Shown: positions 1 to 9,234, counted from the stretch's first letter. The stretch: DNA of 64,000 bases from Thermodesulfovibrio sp. 3462-1 (GCF_040451425.1 NZ_CP144374.1:1404501-1468500); one strand, 5' to 3'. Translations and numbers: made by a program. Notes: a model not told the origin generated them from the sequence alone.

Positions 1-15
1 GCAACGAGGCTTGCT

Positions 16-663
16 ATGATTACAACTAAAAAGAAAGATTTTAAAGAAATTGAAAGATATATTGAAAATCTTGAAAGCTTTTTTCTTATTGGATGCTCAG
101 AGTGTGCAACCCTGTGCGGAACAGGTAATGAAGAAGCGATTTTAAATTTAAAGCAATGGCTTGAAAGCAATAATAAAAAAGTAACTGGATGGATGATTGC
201 AAAAACAGGCTGTCAGATTCTGGGAACAAAAAGACAACTTTCTCAATACAGAAAGAATATTGAGGAAGCTCAATGCATAATGGTTTTATCCTGTGGTGCT
301 GGAACTCAAACTATTACGGAGCTTTTTGAAGAAAAACCTGTTATTCCTGTAAATGATACGCTTTTTATTGGCAACATGCGAAGATTTAGAGAATTTGAAG
401 AAAGATGTCGCGCCTGTGGTGAATGTTTTCTTGCTATTACAGGAATTTGCGTTGTCACCCTCTGTCCAAAATCAATGCTCAATGGTCCCTGTGGAGGATA
501 TAAAGAGGGTAAATGTGAGGTTAATCCTATGAGAAAGTGCGTCTGGACAGTAGCTTACGAAATTCTTGAAAAAAGAGGAGTTGTTGAAAAATTCTATGAA
601 AATATTTTAGGTCCAAAAGACTGGTCAAAAGCTAATTCACCAAGACAGTTTAAGGAGAAATAA
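16..663 (+). CDS. metV: MetV-like zinc/iron-sulfur partner of methylenetetrahydrofolate reductase
   Basis: This 215-residue protein matches the MetV (methylenetetrahydrofolate reductase C-terminal domain) family that partners MetF in acetogens and other anaerobes. Cysteines are grouped at residues 27/30/34 and again at 131/134/137/145/150/159/167/175, a spacing that suits bound zinc or iron-sulfur centres. The ATG at 16 follows a GAGG at 6-9. The stop is one base before the TTG start of metF, so the two are translationally coupled. The family role is to pass electrons to MetF in the methyl branch of C1 metabolism. The identification is by motif and context; the electron donor is not shown. 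Confidence 0.85.
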   Translation: MITTKKKDFKEIERYIENLESFFLIGCSECATLCGTGNEEAILNLKQWLESNNKKVTGWMIAKTGCQILGTKRQLSQYRKNIEEAQCIMVLSCGAGTQTITELFEEKPVIPVNDTLFIGNMRRFREFEERCRACGECFLAITGICVVTLCPKSMLNGPCGGYKEGKCEVNPMRKCVWTVAYEILEKRGVVEKFYENILGPKDWSKANSPRQFKEK

Positions 664-664
664 A

Positions 665-1549
665 TTGAGCAATCTCAAGAAAAAGCTAATGAATGGAGAT
701 TTTGTAATCACTGTAGAAATAACTCCACCTAAGGGACCTGAAATATCGCAAATGGTAAATAAATTGCAGGAATTGAAATTATTGGTTGATGCTGTAAATT
801 TTACAGATAATCCTTCTGGCAAAATGCGAATGTGCTCTTTAGCTGCATGTAAAATTTCACTGGATTTAGGTTTTGAACCAGTGCTTCAGATGACTTGCAG
901 AGATCGTAACAGAATTGGCATTCAATCAGATCTTCTTGGTGCCCATGCTCTTGGAATTAGAAATCTCCTTGTAATGACAGGAGACCATCCAATTTTGGGA
1001 GACCATAAAGAAGCAAAGCCTGTTTATGATATAGATTCTTCTATTCTTCTTAAAATGGTAAACAATCTTAACAGAGGAATTGCTTTGAATGGGAATGAAT
1101 TAAACGGAAAAACTGATTTTTTTTACGGTGCTGTAGTAAATCCCAATGCAGATCCTCTAATGCCCCAATTGAAAAGATTTGAGCAAAAGCTAAAAATGGG
1201 TGCAGAGTTTTTTCAAACACAGATGATATTTGAGCTCGCATTACTTGAAAAATTTATGGAACATGCAGGAAAATTCAATACAAAGGTTATTGCAGGCATA
1301 GTTATTATAAGAAGTAAAAAAATGTTACACTATCTTGCCAGTAAAGTACCAGGGGTTAATGTGCCAGAGTGGTTAATAGACAGAGTTGAAAAATTAAAAG
1401 AGGATGATGTGGAAAAATTTGGACTGAATTTTTCAGCAAAATTAGTATTGGATATAATTGATAAAAAGCTCTGTCACGGTATTCACATAATGGCATTCTC
1501 AAAGGTTGAAGAAGTGAAAAATTTACTAAATTTTATTAAACTAAAATAA
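665..1549 (+). CDS. metF: 5,10-methylenetetrahydrofolate reductase
   Basis: MetF reduces 5,10-methylene-THF to 5-methyl-THF using FAD in a TIM barrel. The N-terminal VEITPPKG segment carries the family glutamate, and the region around residues 105-115 (MTGDHP) is the typical flavin/substrate strand. At 294 residues it is normal for the family. It starts at TTG 665, preceded by AAGGAG at 652-657 inside the metV end. Its stop TAA (1547-1549) overlaps the ATG of the next gene. Pairing with metV suggests a ferredoxin- or Hdr-linked enzyme, not a purely NADH-linked one; that is inference. Confidence 0.88.
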   Translation: MSNLKKKLMNGDFVITVEITPPKGPEISQMVNKLQELKLLVDAVNFTDNPSGKMRMCSLAACKISLDLGFEPVLQMTCRDRNRIGIQSDLLGAHALGIRNLLVMTGDHPILGDHKEAKPVYDIDSSILLKMVNNLNRGIALNGNELNGKTDFFYGAVVNPNADPLMPQLKRFEQKLKMGAEFFQTQMIFELALLEKFMEHAGKFNTKVIAGIVIIRSKKMLHYLASKVPGVNVPEWLIDRVEKLKEDDVEKFGLNFSAKLVLDIIDKKLCHGIHIMAFSKVEEVKNLLNFIKLK

Positions 1550-3237
1550 TGGCGCTTGTAGGCATAACTTCCTTAGGAGAATATTTAGTTAAAAAAGCAT
1601 TAATTACAGAGGAACAACTTTTTAATGCTCTAAAATATCAAAAAACAGAAAAAATCAGGCTTGGTGAAGCTCTTGTAAAATTAGGATATACCTCGGAAGA
1701 GCAAATTTTTTATGCATTAAGTGAAATATATGGATATCAGCTTATTCATCTTACTGCACAATCAATAGATAAAAATGTTCTTAAATTAGTTCCTGAAGAG
1801 TTTATAAAAAAATATAACTTTATTCCATTCGCTAAAACAGAAAATACTGTAAAAGTAGCCACTTCTGAACCCACGAATATGAATTACATAAAATCCATTT
1901 TAACAGGATTTAACATACAGTTTTATCTCATAAAACACAGTGAATTAACAGAAATTTTAAGCAATTTAATGAAGATAGATATTGCTGAAAAAGACTTCAC
2001 AAGTTTAGTGGAAAGTGCAACTGCTCAGTCTACTGAAGATGAAACAGAGTTAAAGGAAGAAACTATTAAGCTAGAAGGTCCTATTATAAAACTGGCTGAT
2101 AAAATAATTTTTGATGCATTAAAAATGAAAGCTTCTGACATTCACATCGAACCTTATGAAAAAGGTGTTTCTGTAAGATATAGAGTAGATGGTGTTCTTC
2201 ATAATATATTAAATCTTCCACCTCAAATAAAAAATCCTTTGATTGCAAGATTTAAAATAATGTCTCATATTAACATCTCAGAAAAAAGAATTCCACAGGA
2301 TGGAAGGATCAGATTAAAAATTTCAGGTAGAGAAATAGACTTCAGAGTATCAACTCTTCCAGTTATTCATGGAGAAAAGGTTGTTTTGAGAGTGCTTGAA
2401 AAAGGCTCACTTAAGCTTGATCTAACTCAGCTCGGGTTTGAACAGATTTCGTTAAAATTTTTTCTTGAAGCACTTGAAAAACCCTATGGAATGATACTGG
2501 TTACAGGACCAACTGGATCTGGAAAAACAACAACCCTTTATAGTGCTTTGATGAAACTCAACAAACCTGAGGTCAATATAATGACTGTTGAAGATCCTGT
2601 AGAGTACAGCTTCCCTGGAATAAATCAGGTTCAGGTAAAAGAAGATGTTGGCCGCACCTTTGCTTCTGTTTTAAGAGCTTTCTTAAGACAGGATCCTGAT
2701 ATAATCATGGTTGGCGAGATAAGAGATTTTGAAACAGCAGAAATTGCAGTAAAAGCAGCTCTTACAGGGCATCTTGTTTTAAGCACACTTCATACAAATA
2801 ATGCTCCAAGCACTATTACAAGATTAGTAAACATGGGTATAGAGCCCTTTTTAATATCCTCTTCTGTAATTTTAATCGTAGCACAAAGATTGGTCCGAAA
2901 ACTTTGCCCTCACTGTAAAAAAGAAAAACACTACTCAAAGGATGAACTTCTCCAGATGGGATTCCCTCAGGACAAAATTGAACAGGTTAAAATTTACGGA
3001 GCACAGGGATGTCCTAAGTGCAACAATACAGGATACTCAGGAAGAATCGCTTTATACGAAGTGATGCCCATTAAAGATGAAATAAAAGAGCTTATTCTGA
3101 CAGGTGCTTCAGCATCAGAAATAAAAAAGAAAGCAGTTGAACTTGGAATGATAACATTAAGAAAGAGCGGAATATATAAAGTGATGAATGGAATTACATC
3201 AATTGAAGAAGTGCTTAGAATAACCTTTGAGGATTAA
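1549..3237 (+). CDS. GspE/PilB-type secretion or pilus assembly ATPase
   Basis: This 562-residue AAA-type ATPase powers type IV pilus extension or type II secretion from the cytoplasmic side of the membrane. Residues 1-150 form the T2SSE_N-like domain, with two repeats of the LGExLVKxGxxxEEQ type. A Walker A (GPTGSGKTTT) lies near 320, Walker B with VGEIRD near 385, then a His box (STLHTN). A tetracysteine zinc motif, CPHC near 449 and CPKC near 488, is typical of PilB/GspE and absent from PilT. No other pilus gene is in the window, so PilB and GspE cannot be separated here. The ATG overlaps the metF stop. Confidence 0.85.
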   Translation: MALVGITSLGEYLVKKALITEEQLFNALKYQKTEKIRLGEALVKLGYTSEEQIFYALSEIYGYQLIHLTAQSIDKNVLKLVPEEFIKKYNFIPFAKTENTVKVATSEPTNMNYIKSILTGFNIQFYLIKHSELTEILSNLMKIDIAEKDFTSLVESATAQSTEDETELKEETIKLEGPIIKLADKIIFDALKMKASDIHIEPYEKGVSVRYRVDGVLHNILNLPPQIKNPLIARFKIMSHINISEKRIPQDGRIRLKISGREIDFRVSTLPVIHGEKVVLRVLEKGSLKLDLTQLGFEQISLKFFLEALEKPYGMILVTGPTGSGKTTTLYSALMKLNKPEVNIMTVEDPVEYSFPGINQVQVKEDVGRTFASVLRAFLRQDPDIIMVGEIRDFETAEIAVKAALTGHLVLSTLHTNNAPSTITRLVNMGIEPFLISSSVILIVAQRLVRKLCPHCKKEKHYSKDELLQMGFPQDKIEQVKIYGAQGCPKCNNTGYSGRIALYEVMPIKDEIKELILTGASASEIKKKAVELGMITLRKSGIYKVMNGITSIEEVLRITFED

Positions 3238-3238
3238 T

Positions 3239-4801
3239 ATGTCTGAAAAAATTTATACTGATTATCTCATCATTGGAAGCGGAGTCGCAGGCCTTAGAGC
3301 AGCAATTGAACTTGGCAGTCATGGAAATGTTCTTGTGGCAACAAAGGATTTACCTACTGAAAGCTCCACAGAATATGCTCAGGGTGGTGTGGCTGTTGCA
3401 TTAAGCGATGAAGATGAGATAGGAATTCATTTTGAAGACACAATCAAAGCAGGAGACGGATTATGCAATGAAGAAGCAGTAAAAATACTTGTAAGTGAAG
3501 GACCTGAAAGAATTATGGAGCTTATTAATTGGGGAGCTGAGTTTGACAAAGAAGGCTCTAAGCTTGCTTTTACCCTGGAGGCTGCTCATTCAAGAAAAAG
3601 AATTCTTCATGCTCATGGAGACTCCACAGGAAGAGAAATAGAGAGAGTTTTGATAAACAAAGTTTCAAGCTTAGAAAGAGTTACTAAAGCCTCATTTACA
3701 ATGGCTGTTGATCTTATCGTTGAAGAAGGCAGGTGTTATGGAGCACTGCTTTTAAAAGGAGACAAAATTATAAAATGTTTTTCTAAGGTAACTGTGCTTG
3801 CCACAGGTGGTGCAGGACAGGTTTATGCAAGAACAACCAACCCAAAAGTTTGCACTGGAGATGGAATGGCAATGGCTTTTCGGGCTGGTGCTCATTTAAA
3901 AGATATGGAGTTTGTTCAATTTCATCCAACAGCACTTTATGCACCAGGTATTCCTGCTTTTCTTTTAAGTGAGGCTTTAAGAGGAGAAGGTGCTCGGTTA
4001 AGAAATATTAACGGAGAATTGTTTATGAAAAATTACCACCATCTTGGAGAACTTGCACCAAGAGATGTTGTTTCAAGGTCTATAATATCTGAGATGGTAA
4101 AAACAAAATCCACACATGTATATCTTGATATGACTCATCTTGAGGAAAACTTTATTAAAAAAAGATTCCCCTCCATATACTCAACATGTTTGAGATTCAA
4201 TTTTGATATAACAAAACAATGGATTCCTGTTTCACCTGCAGCTCATTTTATAATGGGAGGAGTTGAGACAGATGTCTGGGGCAGAACAAACATTGAAGGA
4301 TTATTTGCAGCAGGTGAGGTAGCATGCACAGGAGTTCATGGAGCTAACAGGCTTGCAAGTAACAGTCTTCTGGAAGGACTTGTCTACGGATATCGTGCAG
4401 CATGTGCAGCCAGTGAATATGCTTACAGAAGGCAAAATATATCGAATAGCTTTGAATCAAAAATAGATAGCATAGAGGCATCAGAAATAAGTAAAATGAG
4501 AGAAGAACTAAGACAAACAATGTGGGAAAAAGTAGGAGTAATCAGATGTGGGAAATCTCTTAGCCAAGCAAAAACTAAAATTATTCCAATTTATGAAAAA
4601 ATGACTGAAAAATTTTTTATTGATCCCTATACTATAGAGCTTAAAAATATGGTAGTGGTTGGCTTAATGATTACAGAGGCAGCTTTAGCAAGAAAAAACA
4701 GTGTTGGTGCACATTATAGAACTGATTACAGAGAAAAACTTCCAGGATGGGAAAAACATTTGAGAATTAGAAAAAAAGACACAACAGTTGAGGTATTTTA
4801 A
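3239..4801 (+). CDS. nadB: L-aspartate oxidase
   Basis: NadB oxidises L-aspartate to iminoaspartate, the first step of NAD synthesis. The N-terminal FAD dinucleotide fold (IIGSGVAGLRAA) is followed by the TESSTEYAQGG and HAHGDSTGRE signatures that separate NadB from fumarate reductase flavoproteins. It is 520 residues from the ATG at 3239, which follows a GAGG at 3228-3231; an upstream in-frame TTG at 3227 lies within the preceding gene and is less likely. In anaerobes fumarate may be the electron acceptor. nadA and nadC are not in the window. It overlaps nothing downstream; pyk starts 5 nt later. Confidence 0.92.
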   Translation: MSEKIYTDYLIIGSGVAGLRAAIELGSHGNVLVATKDLPTESSTEYAQGGVAVALSDEDEIGIHFEDTIKAGDGLCNEEAVKILVSEGPERIMELINWGAEFDKEGSKLAFTLEAAHSRKRILHAHGDSTGREIERVLINKVSSLERVTKASFTMAVDLIVEEGRCYGALLLKGDKIIKCFSKVTVLATGGAGQVYARTTNPKVCTGDGMAMAFRAGAHLKDMEFVQFHPTALYAPGIPAFLLSEALRGEGARLRNINGELFMKNYHHLGELAPRDVVSRSIISEMVKTKSTHVYLDMTHLEENFIKKRFPSIYSTCLRFNFDITKQWIPVSPAAHFIMGGVETDVWGRTNIEGLFAAGEVACTGVHGANRLASNSLLEGLVYGYRAACAASEYAYRRQNISNSFESKIDSIEASEISKMREELRQTMWEKVGVIRCGKSLSQAKTKIIPIYEKMTEKFFIDPYTIELKNMVVVGLMITEAALARKNSVGAHYRTDYREKLPGWEKHLRIRKKDTTVEVF

Positions 4802-4806
4802 TCTTC

Positions 4807-6225
4807 ATGAGAAAAGCTAAGATTGTCTGTACAATAGGTCCTTCCTCTGAACACAGAGAAATAATTAATGAGATGATAAAAAGCGGAATGGATGTTGCCA
4901 GGCTTAATTTTTCTCATGGAAACTATGAATGGTTTGAAAATGTTGTAAAAATAATTCGTGAAGAAGCGAAGAAATTAAAAAAAGCAGTAGCAATTCTCGG
5001 TGACCTTCAGGGAATTAAAATCAGAATAGGTGATGTTGAAAATGATGAAGTTCTGCTTCAGGAAGGACAAGCAGTAGAAATTTATCCTGGCAGTGAACTT
5101 TCAAATAATAAAAGAATTTTCATTTCCTATCCTCTTCTGCTTGAAGATGTTAAACCTGGCGAGGATATTTTAATAGATGATGGAATATTAAAAATCAAGA
5201 TAATTGAAAAACTAAAAGATAAATTGATTGGTAAAGTTATTGAAGGAGGAGTTCTAAAGTCAAAAAAAGGGGTAAATCTTCCTTTTACAAGAACTTCTAT
5301 TAGTTCTTTTACTGAAAAGGATAAATCTGATCTTGCCTTTGCTATTAAACTTGATGTGGACTATGTTGCTTTATCCTTTGTAAGAAATGCCCATGATATT
5401 GAATTAATTAAAAAATGGGCAGAGCAAAATAATATTAAACTGCCACCATTGATTGCAAAGATAGAAAAAAAAGAAGCCCTTGAAAACATTCATGAAATTC
5501 TTAATATTACCGATGGAATTATGGTAGCAAGAGGAGACCTTGGAGTTGAACTGCCACCTGAAGAAGTTCCTTTTTATCAAAAAATGCTTATAGATATTGC
5601 GAATCAGAGAAAAAAAATTGTTATAACAGCAACGCAGATGCTTGAATCAATGACAGAACATTCAAGACCAACAAGAGCAGAAGCAAGTGATGTAGCAAAT
5701 GCTGTGCTTGACGGAACAGATGCATTAATGCTTTCTGCAGAAACAGCTACTGGACGATATCCTGTAGAGTCAGTCAAAACAATGAATTCAATTATAAGTT
5801 TTACTGAAAAAAATCTCTCAGATAAAATTGTGACAGCCTTTAAAGTGAGTAAATATTTTCCTGAAGCCATTGCTTCAGGTGCAGTGAAAGTAGCTCAGGA
5901 TATAGAAGCAAAAGCTATTGTTGTTTTCACGCACTCAGGATTTTCAGCATTACTTATATCTAAACTTAGACCTTCTATGCCTGTGATAGCGTTTACCCCG
6001 GATGAAAAAGTGTGGAGAAGACTTTCTCTTCTGTGGAGCATTATTCCCAAACACATACCTCAAAAAATTGATATGATAGACAATCTATTTTTGAAAAAAA
6101 CTGAAACAGAATTAAAAAATTTGAATATTGTCAAAAATGGAGATGCTGTTGTATTTGTGGCAAGCTCGCCTTTCTTAGGCAATAAAAATGTAGTAAGACT
6201 TCATAAGGTTGGCGATCCCTTATAA
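4807..6225 (+). CDS. pyk: Pyruvate kinase
   Basis: Pyruvate kinase converts phosphoenolpyruvate and ADP to pyruvate and ATP. The N-terminal RKAKIVCTIGPSS and LNFSHG motifs, the catalytic IAKIEKKEA lysine/glutamate, the MVARGDLGVE metal site and TATQMLESM are all present. The C-terminal regulatory domain (VFTHSG) follows, giving 472 residues, the usual bacterial length. It is the last gene of the + strand run starting with metV. Its 3' end overlaps the convergent LysR gene by 6 bp, so no separate terminator is visible between them. Confidence 0.95.
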   Translation: MRKAKIVCTIGPSSEHREIINEMIKSGMDVARLNFSHGNYEWFENVVKIIREEAKKLKKAVAILGDLQGIKIRIGDVENDEVLLQEGQAVEIYPGSELSNNKRIFISYPLLLEDVKPGEDILIDDGILKIKIIEKLKDKLIGKVIEGGVLKSKKGVNLPFTRTSISSFTEKDKSDLAFAIKLDVDYVALSFVRNAHDIELIKKWAEQNNIKLPPLIAKIEKKEALENIHEILNITDGIMVARGDLGVELPPEEVPFYQKMLIDIANQRKKIVITATQMLESMTEHSRPTRAEASDVANAVLDGTDALMLSAETATGRYPVESVKTMNSIISFTEKNLSDKIVTAFKVSKYFPEAIASGAVKVAQDIEAKAIVVFTHSGFSALLISKLRPSMPVIAFTPDEKVWRRLSLLWSIIPKHIPQKIDMIDNLFLKKTETELKNLNIVKNGDAVVFVASSPFLGNKNVVRLHKVGDPL

Positions 6226-7128
6226 AAGTAAATCTGAATAGGGATAATTTTTAAGATATGTTATAAACTCTTCAACTGCTGGAGAAAGAATTGTATTTTT
6301 AGGTAAAACAATATAAAAATCTCTTGTTATTTTACCCTCTTTTAATTTAAGAATTCTCAGATTGCCACAAGCCACTTCTTTGCGAACAGCCCATTTTGAA
6401 AGTATAGACAATCCTATTCCTCTTTCAACTGCTTCTTTGATTGAACCTGTGCTTCCAAGAATAAGAGAAATATGCAAATCAGAAACACTGATGCCGTGTT
6501 CTGCAAGAAATTTTTCAATTATCACTCTTGTACTTGAGCCTTCTTCCCTTATTACAAAAGGTTCTTTAACAACATCATATATGGAAACAGATTTCTGGTT
6601 ATTCAAAGGATGATCTGAAGAACAGATTACACACAACTCATCAGAAATAATTGAGTCAACAATAAATTTAGTTTTCCCTGGCATTTCAGAAATAATTCCA
6701 AAATCAATCATGCTTGAATTAAGCATTTCAAGAATTTTTTTAGTATTTCCAATTGACACACTCACTCTAATCTTTGGATGCCTTTTTTTGAAATCCACAG
6801 CCACTGCAGGCAAAATATAATTTCCCACAGTTGTGCCAGCCCCGATTTTTACACATCCTTTTATTAATCCTGTTATTTTACTTATTTCCTTTGCGGCTTC
6901 TGCATATAAAGTTAAAATCTGTTTCGCATATTTATAAAGTATCTCACCTGCAGGAGTCAGAGTGATACTGCCTGAAGAACGATCAAATAATTTAGTTTCA
7001 TAAAGTTCTTCCAAAGCCTGAATCTGAAGGCTAACAGCCGGCTGAGTAAGATGAATAATTTCTGAAGTTTTAGAAAAACTCTTTGTTTCAGCCACTGTGC
7101 AAAATACTCTTAATTTATGATCTTCCAT
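6220..7128 (-). CDS. LysR-family transcriptional regulator
   Basis: This is a 302-residue LysR-type regulator from the ATG at 7128, where the protein begins MEDHKLRVF. The winged helix-turn-helix occupies residues 1-60 (FSKTSEII and TQPAVSLQIQALE), followed by a periplasmic-binding-like effector domain (GAGTTVGNYILP). It has CysB/CbbR-like overall character, but the effector is unknown. It diverges from the CsoR-like gene at 7249, leaving a 120-bp shared control region. LysR proteins commonly regulate the divergent operon, here the iron-sulfur/cytochrome b gene; that is inference. Confidence 0.85.
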   Translation of the reverse strand: MEDHKLRVFCTVAETKSFSKTSEIIHLTQPAVSLQIQALEELYETKLFDRSSGSITLTPAGEILYKYAKQILTLYAEAAKEISKITGLIKGCVKIGAGTTVGNYILPAVAVDFKKRHPKIRVSVSIGNTKKILEMLNSSMIDFGIISEMPGKTKFIVDSIISDELCVICSSDHPLNNQKSVSIYDVVKEPFVIREEGSSTRVIIEKFLAEHGISVSDLHISLILGSTGSIKEAVERGIGLSILSKWAVRKEVACGNLRILKLKEGKITRDFYIVLPKNTILSPAVEEFITYLKNYPYSDLLL

Positions 7129-7187
7129 AAGTAAATTTATTTTAGCATAAAAATTTTTAATAGGCAAGACAAAATATACCTCATATA

Positions 7188-7240
7188 TTGACAATTATTA
7201 TCTGTCTTGTTTTATTATATAAATAAAATAATAGGGGGGT
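7188..7240 (+). promoter_or_regulatory. Promoter and G-tract operator candidate of the CsoR-like operon
   Basis: A consensus -35 TTGACA lies at 7188-7193 with an AT-rich -10 region (TATTAT, 7213-7218). A run of six G at 7234-7239 follows, 10 nt before the ATG at 7249. CsoR/RcnR-family operators typically contain a G/C tract flanked by AT-rich inverted halves, so the G6 could be both ribosome binding site and autoregulatory operator. The operator role is inference. Confidence 0.45.
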
Positions 7241-7248
7241 TAGGTATA

Positions 7249-7512
7249 ATGGAAAGAGATAAAAATAAACTTATTCAGAGACTTAGAAGAATTGAGGGAC
7301 AAATTAGAGGACTTCAAAGGATGATAGAAAGTGAAAGGGCTTGTGAAGAAATTATAACTCAGTTTGCCTCAATTAATGGAGCTCTAAAAAGTGCAGGATT
7401 TTTAATTGTAATGTTTTATCTTAATGATTGTTTAACTCGTAAATCAGCTTCTGTAGAAAATCTTGAAAAGGAAGTTGAAAAAGTTATAAAAACATATATT
7501 TATTCAATTTAA
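7249..7512 (+). CDS. CsoR/FrmR/CstR-family (DUF156) repressor
   Basis: This is an 87-residue, all-helical DUF156 repressor that begins MERDKNKLIQRLRRIEGQ, the family signature. Metal-sensing CsoR proteins use Cys-His-Cys with spacings of 25 and 4 residues. Here the equivalent residues are C32, Y57 and C61, so the His ligand is Tyr while the two cysteines (29 apart) remain. A two-cysteine pair without the His is the arrangement of CstR persulfide sensors, so a sulfur-species sensor is more likely than a copper sensor. The ATG at 7249 is preferred to an upstream in-frame ATG. It is followed closely by the FmdB-type gene, probably co-transcribed. Confidence 0.8.
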   Translation: MERDKNKLIQRLRRIEGQIRGLQRMIESERACEEIITQFASINGALKSAGFLIVMFYLNDCLTRKSASVENLEKEVEKVIKTYIYSI

Positions 7513-7525
7513 GGAGGTGAATTAT

Positions 7526-7708
7526 ATGCCTTTTTATGAATATAAGTGTAAAGAGTGTTGTGTAACCTTCCAGGTGTTAAAACCAATGAGTAAAAGAGAG
7601 GAGCCAGAGAAATGTCCAAATTGTGGAAGCCTTAAAACTGAAAGATTAATCTCTCAATTTATAAGTAACACTTTATCCTGTAATTCCTTTAGTTATACAG
7701 GTGGTTGA
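7526..7708 (+). CDS. FmdB-family putative zinc-ribbon protein
   Basis: This 60-residue protein starts MPFYEYKCKEC, typical of the FmdB/CxxC_CXXC_SSSS family. It has two CxxC-type pairs, CKEC and CPNC, for one zinc ribbon. The ATG at 7526 follows a perfect AAGGAGGTGA at 7511-7520; a GTG at 7517 sits inside that site and is rejected as start. Members are often encoded beside oxidoreductases, but their function is not established. Co-transcription with the CsoR-like gene is likely from the short spacing. Confidence 0.8.
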   Translation: MPFYEYKCKECCVTFQVLKPMSKREEPEKCPNCGSLKTERLISQFISNTLSCNSFSYTGG

Positions 7709-7750
7709 AAAATAAGATAGTAGGCAGTTTGCCGAATAAGGAGGAATGAT

Positions 7751-9175
7751 ATGAAACTGTCAAGAAGAGGATTTTTAGCAATGTCAGTAGCAACCACTGG
7801 TTCCTTGATTTTAGGGAAAAATGTGGATGCTCGGGAAGGCAAGTATGCCATGCTTGTAGATCTTACAAAATGTGATGGATGTAAAGATGAGACCATTCCA
7901 AGATGTGTGAAAGCCTGTAGAGACTACAATAAAAACAGATTCCCAGAGCCTAAAAAACCAATCCAGCCTTACTGGCCAAGAAAAACCTATGAAGACTGGT
8001 CTGACAAAAGAAACAAAATTGATACTTTAACGCCCTACAACTGGATTTTTGTGCAGAAGGTTAATATTGATGGACAGAAACTTTACATTCCAAGAAGATG
8101 TATGCATTGTGACAATCCACCATGTGTTAGGGAATGTCCTTTTGGAGCATTAACAAAACAACCAGAAGGCAACTCGGTTATCAATGACAAAATCTGCTTT
8201 GGTGGAGCAAAATGCAGAGATGTATGCCCATGGCATATTCCGCAAAGGCAAGCAGGAGTTGGAATATATTTACAAATCCTTCCTAAATATGCTGGCGGTG
8301 GAGTCATGTATAAATGCGATTTATGTAAAGATAAAATCAAAAAAGGTGAAGAACCAGCATGTGTGATTGCCTGTAGAGAAAGACTTGAGCAGCAGTCAGT
8401 TTTTACATTTGGTGAGAGAAAAACCATCTATGAACTTGCATACAGGAAAGCCAAAGAAGAAGGGCTTTATATTTATGGAGACAAACAAAATGGAGGCACT
8501 TCAACCCTTTATCTTTCAAAAATCCCCTTTGAAAAGATAGAAAAAGCGTTAAAAGAAAACAAAGAAAGGTTTCAAATGCCTGTTAATGTGGAAAACAAAA
8601 TAGAATCAAAATTTAATCCAATTGGCAAACTGGTTCTGGCTTCAGGATTCCTTTCAGCTGCTGTAGCCAGCATAGCAGCCTTTTCATCTAAAAAACCAAA
8701 AAAGGAGGAACCCATTGTTTTTGTGGTAGGAGTGATTTTTCACATTTTTTATCATGGATTGAGAAAAGACTTTGCTCTTTTACCTAAAAAAGGAGATTTA
8801 TCTCAAAGTATAAAAGTGCTTGCAGCAATGATAGGAATTGGTAAAGAGCCTCCGTCAGACAAGTATCTGCCTGAGCAGAGAATTGCCTATGTGGGAATTG
8901 GAGTAATAATTTTAATCTTAACAGTGACAGGCATCATAAAAATTCTTAAAAATCTTCAGTGGGTTGTCCTTTCACCAACAGTGGAATCCATAAATACTCT
9001 GATCCATACTCTTACTGGATTTTTATTTATGATAGCTTTCATTGTTCATGTTGGAACTGTTCTTTTATTTAAATCAAACTGGCCACTTCTTAAAAGTATA
9101 TTTACAGGATGGGTTGATGAAGACTATGTAAAACACAGACATTCAATCTGGTATGAAAAGATTAAGATGCACTGA
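7751..9175 (+). CDS. Tat-exported 4Fe-4S dicluster protein fused to cytochrome b-type membrane domain
   Basis: This 474-residue fusion joins two electron-transfer modules. The N-terminus has a Tat motif (SRRGFL, residues 4-9). Four cysteine groups for [4Fe-4S] clusters follow, beginning C41/C44/C52/C56, then CMHCDNPPC, CFGGAKC and CDLC with CVIAC, as in HybA/FdnH-type subunits. From about residue 290 there are about four hydrophobic helices with histidines (FHIFYHGL, LIHTLTG, IVHVG), resembling the later part of a FdnI-type diheme cytochrome b. It should carry electrons from a periplasmic enzyme to quinone. No catalytic subunit is adjacent. An AAGGAGG at 7740-7746 sets the ATG at 7751. Confidence 0.8.
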   Translation: MKLSRRGFLAMSVATTGSLILGKNVDAREGKYAMLVDLTKCDGCKDETIPRCVKACRDYNKNRFPEPKKPIQPYWPRKTYEDWSDKRNKIDTLTPYNWIFVQKVNIDGQKLYIPRRCMHCDNPPCVRECPFGALTKQPEGNSVINDKICFGGAKCRDVCPWHIPQRQAGVGIYLQILPKYAGGGVMYKCDLCKDKIKKGEEPACVIACRERLEQQSVFTFGERKTIYELAYRKAKEEGLYIYGDKQNGGTSTLYLSKIPFEKIEKALKENKERFQMPVNVENKIESKFNPIGKLVLASGFLSAAVASIAAFSSKKPKKEEPIVFVVGVIFHIFYHGLRKDFALLPKKGDLSQSIKVLAAMIGIGKEPPSDKYLPEQRIAYVGIGVIILILTVTGIIKILKNLQWVVLSPTVESINTLIHTLTGFLFMIAFIVHVGTVLLFKSNWPLLKSIFTGWVDEDYVKHRHSIWYEKIKMH

Positions 9176-9234
9176 TTTTAAGCAAAGCACAAATTTCTCT
9201 GATTTTGTCGTGAGTTTTTCTAAAGATTAACAGA

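Noticed and set aside
3227-3238. Upstream TTG start of nadB at 3227
   Set aside because: It lies within the end of the GspE/PilB gene, and the GAGG site fits the ATG at 3239.
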